Below, piece after piece: positions 35,487 through 42,696 of a stretch of 64,000 nt of DNA. The stretch covers positions 248,001 to 312,000 of the forward strand of contig NZ_KZ477985.1 in the NCBI RefSeq assembly GCF_002837185.1, in the 5' to 3' direction. Every line of letters starts with the position of its first letter. Position 1 is the first letter of the stretch. Origin of the DNA: Pseudomonas fluorescens. Lineage in GTDB: Bacteria > Pseudomonadota > Gammaproteobacteria > Pseudomonadales > Pseudomonadaceae. The position numbers and the translations under genes were made by a program. Below the pieces are notes generated by a model that did not search any database, was not told where the DNA came from, and was given only the letters and a program-made list of their open reading frames with translations.

Positions 35487-36649
35487 GGCTGCACCTTGGC
35501 ATCGGCGGTCTGGATGATTGGCGGCGGCTCCTTGAGCACCTCCACCCGGGCGCCGGCCTTGAGCCGCGACTGGCCGTCGCTGACCAGCACATCCCCGGCC
35601 CGCACGCCCTCGATGATATTCACCTCGCTGTTCTGGTAGCGGACCTGCACCGGCACCACTTCGACGTGGTCAGCGTTGAGCCGGTACACGAAATGCGAAT
35701 CCAGGCCACGCTGCACCACGGTCGGCGGCACCACCAGGGCGTTTCTGTCGAGCGCGGTCTGGATCTTGATGGTCACCAGTTGTCCCGGCCACAGCTTGTG
35801 CGCGCTGTTCGCGAACTCGGCCTTGGCGCGCAGGGTGCCGGTGCTGGAACTGATCTGGTTGTCGATCACGCTCAAGTGGCCTTCGCCGAGCAAGTCGCCG
35901 GTCTGGCCATCGGTGTCGGCGCCCAGGTAGGCATTCACGCTGGCTCTCTGGGGCGCGGCGATCAGGCCTTGCAGGCTCGGCAGCATCTGCTGTGGCAGGG
36001 AAAACTCGACAGCAATCGGGGCGATCTGGGTGACCGAGAACAACCCCTGGGTATCGCTCATGCGCAGGAAGTTTCCTTCATCCACCGTGCGAATGCCCAC
36101 GCGGCCACTGACGGGGGAGCGAATCTGCGTGTAGGAAAGTTGTACTTGAGCCGCATCAATCGCTGCCTGGTTCCCCTGCGCGCTGGCCTTGAGCTGATTG
36201 ACCAGTGCTTGTTGCTGGTCGTAGGTCTGCTTCGACACGCCGTCGTCGATACTCAGGGCCTTGTAGCGCTTGAGGTTGACCAGCGCCACTTGCAGCTGCG
36301 CCTGGCTCTCCCCCAGTTGTGCCTTGGCCTGGTCGAGGCTGGCGCGGATCGAGCGGTCATCGAGGGTTGCCAGCAAGTCGCCGGCCTTCACCGGCTGGCC
36401 TTCCTTGACCAGCAACCGAGTGAGAATGCCGTCGATCTGCGGGCGGATCACCACGCTGTGCAACGACAATACCGAGCCGATGCCGCTGACGAACCGGGGT
36501 ACATCCTGTTGCGCCACGCTCACCACGCGTACTGGAATCGCACTGGGTGCCGCCAGCCTGGCCTTGGCGGGCCGAGTCATCGTCCAGGCTGTCACTGCCA
36601 GAACCAGAAGGGCGCCCACCAGCAGGGCCGTGTTTCGTTTTAGGTGCAT
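35483..36649 (-). CDS. RND efflux periplasmic adaptor protein (MdtA-like)
   Basis: A membrane-fusion protein of about 388 residues: N-terminal membrane anchor (LLVGALLVLAVTAWTM), a lipoyl half-motif (LVKEGQPVKAGDLLATLDD), a helical hairpin (about 100-165) with Gln- and Ala-rich heptads, and beta-barrel domains. It joins the permease to an outer-membrane channel, which is not encoded in this operon and may be shared. ATG at 36649 chosen because it puts the anchor at the N-terminus. Confidence 0.93.
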   Translation of the reverse strand: MHLKRNTALLVGALLVLAVTAWTMTRPAKARLAAPSAIPVRVVSVAQQDVPRFVSGIGSVLSLHSVVIRPQIDGILTRLLVKEGQPVKAGDLLATLDDRSIRASLDQAKAQLGESQAQLQVALVNLKRYKALSIDDGVSKQTYDQQQALVNQLKASAQGNQAAIDAAQVQLSYTQIRSPVSGRVGIRTVDEGNFLRMSDTQGLFSVTQIAPIAVEFSLPQQMLPSLQGLIAAPQRASVNAYLGADTDGQTGDLLGEGHLSVIDNQISSSTGTLRAKAEFANSAHKLWPGQLVTIKIQTALDRNALVVPPTVVQRGLDSHFVYRLNADHVEVVPVQVRYQNSEVNIIEGVRAGDVLVSDGQSRLKAGARVEVLKEPPPIIQTADAKVQP

Positions 36650-36670
36650 AGGATGAACGCCGCAGGTGCA

Positions 36671-36810
36671 GTTGCAAGATTCAAGCTGCAAGCTGCAAGT
36701 TTGTGTCAATGGCTTATAACTCGGTAAACCGGTCAGCACGGTGACTGCAAACTGACAGCCGTGACAGCTGAGCTATTTGGCTTGCGGCTTGAAGCTTACC
36801 GCTGACAGCT
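36671..36810. repeat. degenerate heptad repeat pair (CTTGCAG/CTTGAAG family)
   Basis: Left block at 36671-36700 holds repeated CTGCAAG-type units; right block at about 36777-36800 holds their complements CTTGCGG and CTTGAAG. Together they can form a long imperfect hairpin. Same family as the elements at 22715 and 57686. Lies in the gap between the adaptor gene and the next small gene. Confidence 0.7.
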
Positions 36811-36860
36811 CCAGCCCCGTATACTCACGCCTTTACACACATTGCTGCGCCGGAGCCCTT

Positions 36861-37076
36861 ATGACTTCCCCGATCCAACCCCCCGTTGAAGCGGTCGACG
36901 CCGACGGCGTTGAAAAAGCCGAAATCCCGGCGTTCAAGTTTCCCTTCAAGCCGGGAGAACTGGCCGGGGCCAGGCCGGCCGGCCAGCCTTGGTACAAAGG
37001 TGGCGCCAGGAACGGCCATACCAAGACCCCTGGTATGGCGCCGCCGGGCACACGCCGTTCGATGGGTAAACGTTGA
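36861..37076 (+). CDS. small conserved-type protein of unknown function (71 residues)
   Basis: A 71-residue, highly polar protein with no membrane segment. The N-terminal third is acidic and proline-rich; the C-terminal half is basic and Gly/Pro-rich (GQPWYKGGARNGHTKTPGM), ending RRSMGKR. A CGGAGCC site lies seven bases before the ATG. The separation of acidic and basic halves and good codon use suggest a real gene, but I recognise no family. The 163 bases to the next gene hold nothing clear. Confidence 0.6.
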   Translation: MTSPIQPPVEAVDADGVEKAEIPAFKFPFKPGELAGARPAGQPWYKGGARNGHTKTPGMAPPGTRRSMGKR

Positions 37077-37239
37077 GAGTAATACCGGTGCACGCCGTAT
37101 AGGCATTTGCCTACAACTCGCGTCGATATTTCTGCTTGTAGGTCCGCGACCGTTTCTTGAAAGCTTGCCCAGCATCGCCATGCCCTGATCAGCTGTCGGG
37201 ATATGGCGATGCCGCCCTCTCTGGAAAAGGACGTTTCCC

Positions 37240-38049
37240 GTGGCCCTGATACACCTTTGTGTGGCGCTCGCTCTCCTGCTGTCGGTGGAGGCCGTGGTCG
37301 CCGTCGAGCCGCCGCGACGCGAAATCCGCTTCGCTGTCGCTGCGCATTTCCCTCCCTTTCAAAGCCGAAACCCGCAAGGGCAATTGGTGGGGCTCAATAT
37401 CGAATTGGGTAACGCCTTGTGCGTGCAGCTCAACGTGCATTGCACCTGGGTCGACCAGGTCGTCATGGAAAATTTTCCCGCCCTCGACGCCAGGCAATTT
37501 GACGCGATCATGGGGATGGCGCCGACCTTGATCCGACAGCAATGGGTCAATTTCAGCGATGACCTTTACCCGATCACCACCCGCCTGGTGGCACGCAAGG
37601 ATTCAGGCTTGAGACCGGACAGGCAGTCACTCAAGGGCAAGCGCGTCGGGGTTCGGTTAAGAAGCAACCGTGAAGCCTTTGCCCTGTCCCGCTGGGCGCC
37701 TTCGGGCGTGTACATCAAGAGTTTCTGGCTCAATGACCAACTGGTGGGCAGCCTCCTCGCGGGCGAGATCGATGCAACCCTGCAAGGCACCGTGGAAATC
37801 CGCGAAGCGTTGCTCGACAAGCCCGAAGGTATGGATTTCGCTTTCATGGGCCCCCCGGTGTCGTCCGAGCTGTTGGGCAGCAGTGTCGCGATTGCGTTGC
37901 GCAAGACCGATACCGTCTTGCGTACCGAACTCAACCGCGCCCTGGAGCAACTCAAGCAAAACGGCGAATACCAGCGGATTCTCCAGCCCTACCGCCTCGA
38001 CACAGCGCCCACTGATCCATCAACACTCAGGCCGCCCGCAACGGGATAA
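37240..38049 (+). CDS. periplasmic solute-binding protein (SBP family 3)
   Basis: A 269-residue protein with a signal peptide (about residues 1-22) and a type 3 solute-binding domain: IRFAVAAHFPPFQSRNPQGQLVGLNIELG, then DAIMGMAPTLIRQQ and LKGKRVGVRLRSN. Such proteins bind amino acids or related molecules for ABC uptake, or sense them. No permease or ATPase genes are adjacent, so it may act as an orphan binding protein. GTG start with AAAAGGA nine bases upstream. Its 3' end overlaps the convergent YkgJ-type gene by 23 bases. Confidence 0.85.
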   Translation: MALIHLCVALALLLSVEAVVAVEPPRREIRFAVAAHFPPFQSRNPQGQLVGLNIELGNALCVQLNVHCTWVDQVVMENFPALDARQFDAIMGMAPTLIRQQWVNFSDDLYPITTRLVARKDSGLRPDRQSLKGKRVGVRLRSNREAFALSRWAPSGVYIKSFWLNDQLVGSLLAGEIDATLQGTVEIREALLDKPEGMDFAFMGPPVSSELLGSSVAIALRKTDTVLRTELNRALEQLKQNGEYQRILQPYRLDTAPTDPSTLRPPATG

Positions 38050-38770
38050 ACGCGTAATTGGCCGGCACCTCGGTGGCAATCTGCGCCCCGGCGTCCAGCA
38101 GTTGTTCGGCAATGTCCATGGCGGACACATGAAACACCCACTGATTGGCCGTCATCGGCTGGGCAGTCGCCGTGTCAATGGCCTGGGCGAACGCCTGCAT
38201 ATCCGGGAGATACGCCGTGAACCCGTCGCCCTTGAGCGCCGTGGTACGAATCCCCAGTAGGGCGCACACGGACTCCTTGGTTTGCACATCATCACGGTCG
38301 GCCTGGCGTGAACGGCGGATCAGTTCCGCCAGTTCAGCGTCCATCAACTCACCGCCAACGATCAACGCCGGCCCCTGTTCCCAGGACTCCGGTGGACAAT
38401 CCTTGGCGCTCGGGTTCAACGGGATATGCGGATTGATCTCCATCGGATAGATCCGGCACACCAGCGGGCGTCGTTCGTAAATGCCGCAGCGATTGTCTTC
38501 GTCAAGATTCCGACAGCGCCCGGCGTTGTACGCGGCGAAGGTGATTGCCACAAAGGCCTCGGTATTGCCGCTGGGGACCACCACTGAACGGCGCTCGGCA
38601 TGTTCACGCTGCTGCTGGGGCAACCCCAGGCCGCTGGCGAGAAAACCTTCGACCAGCACGATCACGTTGCCGCCGTCCGCCGCCCAGTGACGGGCTTCTT
38701 CGAGGGTCAGGGGCACGTGGTGATCGGAGCAGCATTTGCCGCAACCTACGCAGGAAAAGTGAGTGTTCAT
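38027..38770 (-). CDS. YkgJ family cysteine-cluster protein
   Basis: A protein of about 247 residues with an N-terminal CVGCGKCC cluster and further cysteines (RNLDEDNRCGIYERRPLVCRIYP), the pattern of the YkgJ/UPF0153 family, thought to bind a metal or Fe-S cluster. Function unknown. I chose the ATG at 38770 because it places the cluster at the usual N-terminal position; 30 upstream codons are open. Confidence 0.85.
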   Translation of the reverse strand: MNTHFSCVGCGKCCSDHHVPLTLEEARHWAADGGNVIVLVEGFLASGLGLPQQQREHAERRSVVVPSGNTEAFVAITFAAYNAGRCRNLDEDNRCGIYERRPLVCRIYPMEINPHIPLNPSAKDCPPESWEQGPALIVGGELMDAELAELIRRSRQADRDDVQTKESVCALLGIRTTALKGDGFTAYLPDMQAFAQAIDTATAQPMTANQWVFHVSAMDIAEQLLDAGAQIATEVPANYAFIPLRAA

Positions 38771-38878
38771 GGCGGATCTGTCACCAGGCAAGGTCAGAAG
38801 GCAAGCGAGAGCGGTGACGGGTTTTGACCTCTGTCCACCGCTTGGCCTATCTGGAAGCAAGTTATGCGCCAGTGAGCG

Positions 38879-39361
38879 TCAGTCCTCGGCCACCACGTCG
38901 CGCAGCACGAAGCCCATGCCTGCGCTTTCATACAATTGCCGCGCGCGCAGATTACGCTCCAGCACCTTGAGATCCACATAAGGTTCGCCACGTTGCTTGA
39001 ACACGTGGAAGGCATGCAGCAACAACGCCCGGCCCAGCCCCTGGCCTTGCGCGCAGGGGTGTACCGAGAGGTTCCTGATAAAGGCACTGGTCCAACAGAC
39101 CGCCACGCCGAGAATGCCATCAGCATTGCTGGCCACCAGGCACAGACGCGGGTCGAATTCGGCATCGGTAATGAATTGCCGGCGCCACTGTTCAAGGCTT
39201 ACCACACGGCCACCGCCCTGATCCTGAGTCATGCGCACTACCGCGTGAATGGCCGGGGCCAATTCATCGCGGTAGTGATCCAGTTGCGTACCGGCCGGCC
39301 ACTGCGGGGCAGGCAGGCTTGCGCTCAGGTCGCGCCGCAGCAGCTGGAAATATTCAGCCAA
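38879..39361 (-). CDS. GNAT family N-acetyltransferase
   Basis: A 160-residue acetyltransferase with the acetyl-CoA loop QGQGLGRALLLHAF (residues about 103-116), preceded by the strand FIRNLSVHP and followed by VLERNLRARQLYESAGMGF. Substrate not predictable. It begins three bases after the cheV stop and is likely co-transcribed with cheV. Confidence 0.9.
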   Translation of the reverse strand: MAEYFQLLRRDLSASLPAPQWPAGTQLDHYRDELAPAIHAVVRMTQDQGGGRVVSLEQWRRQFITDAEFDPRLCLVASNADGILGVAVCWTSAFIRNLSVHPCAQGQGLGRALLLHAFHVFKQRGEPYVDLKVLERNLRARQLYESAGMGFVLRDVVAED

Positions 39362-39364
39362 GGC

Positions 39365-40267
39365 TTACAATCCTTTTTGCGCCACGGTTTGCGCAGCGAC
39401 TACCAGGCACTTGGTCAGCTCAGGGGAGGAAAACTTGGTCAGCACCGCATCGGCACCGGCCAGGCGCGCTTTCTCACTGTTCATCGCACTGTCCAGGGAG
39501 GTGTGCAGCAATATGTAGAGCTGCTGGAAGTCCGGGGTTTCGCGCAAGGTGCGGGTGAGGGCATACCCGTCCATCTCGGACATTTCGATGTCCGAGACCA
39601 CCACATTGATCTGCTCGCCGGTGCCTTGCAGCTCCAGCAATACATCGATGGCTTCCTTGGCGCTGCGTGCGGTGTGACAGGTCAGGCCGAGGTTGCGCAA
39701 GGTGTGCACCGATTGCTGCAGCGCCACTTGGCTGTCGTCGACCACCAGAATGCGCGCGTTGCCGAGGACTTCGGCTTCCTCCATGGTCAGGTCGGTCGGC
39801 GCGGCTTCGATCGGCGCCGGGGCGATGCCATGGATGACTTTTTCGATATCCAGCACTTGCACCAGGCCACCTTCCACCTGGGTCACCCCGGTAATGAACG
39901 CGCGATTGCCGCCGGAGCCATAGGGCGGCGGACGGATATCGGTGGTCAGGCAATGCACGATCTTGCTCACCGCCTGCACATGCAAACCCTGCTTGGAACG
40001 GCTGACATCGGTGACGATCAGGCAGCCGCCGTTCGGGTCCAGCAACGGCATCTCACCCAGGGCGCGGCTCAGGTCGATCACGGCCAACGAGTTACCGCGC
40101 AACGTGGCAATGCCTTTGACGTGGGGGTGCGACTCCGGCAGTTTGGTCAGCGGAGGGCAGGGGATGATTTCGCTGACTTTCAGCAGGTTGATCGCCATCA
40201 GCTTGCCGCTGCGCAAGGTAAAGAGCAGAAGCGAGAGTGAGTCTGCGCGGGCTTTGGTGGTGGACAT
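39365..40267 (-). CDS. cheV: chemotaxis coupling protein CheV (CheW-receiver fusion)
   Basis: A 300-residue protein: CheW-like domain at about 10-150 (HVKGIATLRGNSLAVIDLSRALG) and a receiver domain at about 171-298 with acidic pair Asp177-Asp178, phospho-acceptor Asp226 and Lys278. CheV couples chemoreceptors to CheA and is tuned by phosphorylation. First of two genes with the GNAT acetyltransferase; the other chemotaxis genes are elsewhere. Confidence 0.95.
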   Translation of the reverse strand: MSTTKARADSLSLLLFTLRSGKLMAINLLKVSEIIPCPPLTKLPESHPHVKGIATLRGNSLAVIDLSRALGEMPLLDPNGGCLIVTDVSRSKQGLHVQAVSKIVHCLTTDIRPPPYGSGGNRAFITGVTQVEGGLVQVLDIEKVIHGIAPAPIEAAPTDLTMEEAEVLGNARILVVDDSQVALQQSVHTLRNLGLTCHTARSAKEAIDVLLELQGTGEQINVVVSDIEMSEMDGYALTRTLRETPDFQQLYILLHTSLDSAMNSEKARLAGADAVLTKFSSPELTKCLVVAAQTVAQKGL

Positions 40268-40360
40268 AAAAACCTTCTGTGGATCAGGGAAGACGATCTT
40301 CTATGGAAGGTTATCGACTTGGGGGGCCTGGGCTTTAACCTGATTTTGTGTCGAGTCCCA

Positions 40361-40450
40361 ATGTGGGAGGGGGCTTGCCCCCGATGGCGGTGGGTCAGTC
40401 ACAGATGCGCTGACTGACACTCCCTCATCGGCGGCAAGCCCCCTCCCACC
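40361..40450. repeat. REPIN
   Basis: Left arm GTGGGAGGGGGCTTGCCCCC and right complement with one change (TCGGCGGCAAGCC) around a centre with an additional inverted pair (GGTCAGTCA / TGACTGACA). Lies between cheV and the 2-ketoacid reductase gene. Confidence 0.95.
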
Positions 40451-40465
40451 CACCTTGGATCGCTG

Positions 40466-41440
40466 TCAGCCTTTCCATACTTGCGGGTTCACCAGGTCCT
40501 GCGGGCGCTGGCCGAGCAGGGCGCTGCGCAGGTTGTCCAGCGCGCGGTTGGCCATGGCTTCGCGGGTTTCACCGGTCGCCGAACCGATGTGCGGCAGGGT
40601 CACCGCATTGCTCAGTTGGAACAGTGGCGACTCGGCCAGCGGTTCCTTCTCATACACATCCAGCCCGGCGCCACGAATACGCTGGGTTTGCAGGGCTTCG
40701 ATCAGTGCCGGCTCGTCCACCACCGGGCCACGGGAAATGTTGATCAGGATGGCACCGGGCTTCATCAGCGCCAGCTCCCGGCGGCTGATCAGGTGACGGG
40801 TCTTGTCGCTCAAGGGCACCACCAGGCAGACGAAATCCGCCTCGGCCAGCAACTGATCGAGGCTGCGAAACTGTGCGCCCAGTTCCTGTTCCAGCGCGCT
40901 CTTGCGGCTGTTGCCGCTGTACAGGATCGGCATATTGAAGCCCAGGCGCCCACGCCGGGCCACGGCCGCGCCGATATTGCCCATGCCGACGATGCCCAGG
41001 GTCTTGCCGTGCACATCGCAGCCGAACAATGGTGCACCAACGCTGGCTTTCCACTGGCCGGCCTTGGTCCAGGCATCCAGTTCGGCCACGCGGCGCGCGC
41101 TGCTCATCAACAGGGCGAAGGCCAGGTCGGCGGTGCTTTCGGTGAGCACGTCAGGGGTATTGGTGAGCATGATCCCGCGCTCATTGAAGTACCCGACATC
41201 GTAGTTGTCGTAGCCCACCGACACACTGGACACCACCTCCAGGTGGCGCGCGCCTTCAAGCTGTTCGCGGCCCAGCTTGCGGCCCACACCGATCAACCCA
41301 TGGGCATGGGGCAGGGCTTCGTTGAATTGCGCGTTGATGTCCCCCAGCTTGGGATTGGGCGCGATCACCTCGAAATCCTGTTGCAGGCGCTCGATCATGT
41401 GCGGCGTGACACGGCTGAAGGCGAGGACAGTCTTTTTCAT
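40466..41440 (-). CDS. ghrB: glyoxylate/hydroxypyruvate reductase B (2-hydroxyacid dehydrogenase)
   Basis: About 324 residues, the length of E. coli GhrB. Rossmann loop GIVGMGNIGAAVARR, the signature NISRGPVVDEPALIEALQ, and the catalytic residues of D-2-hydroxyacid dehydrogenases: Arg in the SRGPVV region, Glu in DVYEKEPL and His in LPHIGSAT. It reduces glyoxylate, hydroxypyruvate or 2-ketogluconate with NAD(P)H; substrate preference is not certain. ATG at 41440 chosen for length. Flanked by REPINs on both sides. Confidence 0.88.
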   Translation of the reverse strand: MKKTVLAFSRVTPHMIERLQQDFEVIAPNPKLGDINAQFNEALPHAHGLIGVGRKLGREQLEGARHLEVVSSVSVGYDNYDVGYFNERGIMLTNTPDVLTESTADLAFALLMSSARRVAELDAWTKAGQWKASVGAPLFGCDVHGKTLGIVGMGNIGAAVARRGRLGFNMPILYSGNSRKSALEQELGAQFRSLDQLLAEADFVCLVVPLSDKTRHLISRRELALMKPGAILINISRGPVVDEPALIEALQTQRIRGAGLDVYEKEPLAESPLFQLSNAVTLPHIGSATGETREAMANRALDNLRSALLGQRPQDLVNPQVWKG

Positions 41441-41538
41441 GGCAGGCGGGCTCATCGACGACGAAAGAATGCCAGGCACGCTAACATTCCCGCCGTTAAT
41501 TGTCAGGACACCGCAGTTCTAAAGTGGGCAGGTTCTTA

Positions 41539-41628
41539 ATGTGGGAGGGGGCTTGCCCCCGATTGCGGTGTGTCAGTCAAAGATGCTCAAACTGACCCAC
41601 CGCTATCGGGGGCAAGCCCCCTCCCACA
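41539..41628. repeat. REPIN
   Basis: Near-perfect arms GTGGGAGGGGGCTTGCCCCC and complement, with the inner TGTCAGTCA / ACTGAC pair. It lies upstream of ghrB and downstream of the convergently placed end of the LysR gene. Confidence 0.96.
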
Positions 41629-41653
41629 GTTGATCCGTGTTGTCAGACAGGAA

Positions 41654-42622
41654 TCAATTCGCCATCCGCACGCCACCCAAACCACCGCTCAATTCATACG
41701 CCACCAGCTCCGCCTGGTGCGCGGCGAGGATTTCCGGCAACGAACCGCGCAGGTATTCCACCCAGGTCTTGATCTTCGCATCCAGGTATTGGCGCGACGG
41801 GTAGATGGCGTACAGGTTCAACTCCTGGGAGCGGTAGGTCGGCATCACGCGCACCAGTGTGCCGTTGCGCAGCCCTTCGATGGCGGCGTACACCGGCAGC
41901 AGGCCGACGCCCATGCCGCTGGTGATGGCGGTTTTCATCGCATCGGCCGAATTCACCAGGAACGGCGAGCTGTTGATCGCCACGCTTTCCTGGCCTTCAG
42001 GGCCGTTGAAGGTCCATTTGTCCAACTGGATCACCGGACTGACCAGGCGCAGGCAGGCATGGTTGAGCAAGTCCTGGGGCCGCTGTGCGCAGCCCTTGGC
42101 TTTGACGTACTCCGGCGAGGCGCAGGCGATGCTGTAGGTGATGCCCAGGCGTTGCGAGACGAAACCCGAATCCGGCAGTTCGCTGGCCAGTACGATGGAC
42201 ACGTCGTAGCCCTCATCGAGCAAGTCCGGCACGCGGTTGGCCAGGGTCAGGTCGAAGGTCACATCGGGGTGGGTGCGGCGGTAGCGAGCGATGGCGTCGA
42301 TCACGAAATGCTGGCCGATACCGGTCATGGTGTGCACTTTCAGTTGCCCGGCGGGCCGCGCGTGGGCGTCGCTGGCCTCTGCTTCGGCTTCCTCGACGTA
42401 GGCGAGGATCTGCTCACAGCGCAGCAGATAGCGCTTGCCTGCCTCGGTCAGCGCAATGCGGCGGGTGGTGCGGTTGAGCAAGCGGGTTTGCAGGTGGGCC
42501 TCAAGGTTTGAGACCGCGCGCGAAACGTTGGCGGTGGTGGTGTCCAGTTGCGCGGCGGCGGCGGTAAAGCTGCCGGCCTCTGCAACGCAACTGAACGCGC
42601 GCATGTTTTGCAAGGTGTCCAT
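41654..42622 (-). CDS. LysR family transcriptional regulator
   Basis: A 322-residue regulator: N-terminal winged helix (MRAFSCVAEAGSFTAAAAQLDTTTANVSRAVSNLEAHLQTRLLNR, seen in residues 8-52) and a C-terminal effector-binding domain. Close in style to the many LysR repressors of pseudomonads that act on neighbouring oxidoreductases. Its target may be ghrB downstream or an unlinked gene; I see no divergent partner gene. Confidence 0.93.
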   Translation of the reverse strand: MDTLQNMRAFSCVAEAGSFTAAAAQLDTTTANVSRAVSNLEAHLQTRLLNRTTRRIALTEAGKRYLLRCEQILAYVEEAEAEASDAHARPAGQLKVHTMTGIGQHFVIDAIARYRRTHPDVTFDLTLANRVPDLLDEGYDVSIVLASELPDSGFVSQRLGITYSIACASPEYVKAKGCAQRPQDLLNHACLRLVSPVIQLDKWTFNGPEGQESVAINSSPFLVNSADAMKTAITSGMGVGLLPVYAAIEGLRNGTLVRVMPTYRSQELNLYAIYPSRQYLDAKIKTWVEYLRGSLPEILAAHQAELVAYELSGGLGGVRMAN

Positions 42623-42696
42623 GGGGTGTTCTCAAGGGAGATGGCAAATTGTGACATGAAGTTGCGCACAGGTGTGTATCCGCTCGGCCTGGCGCG

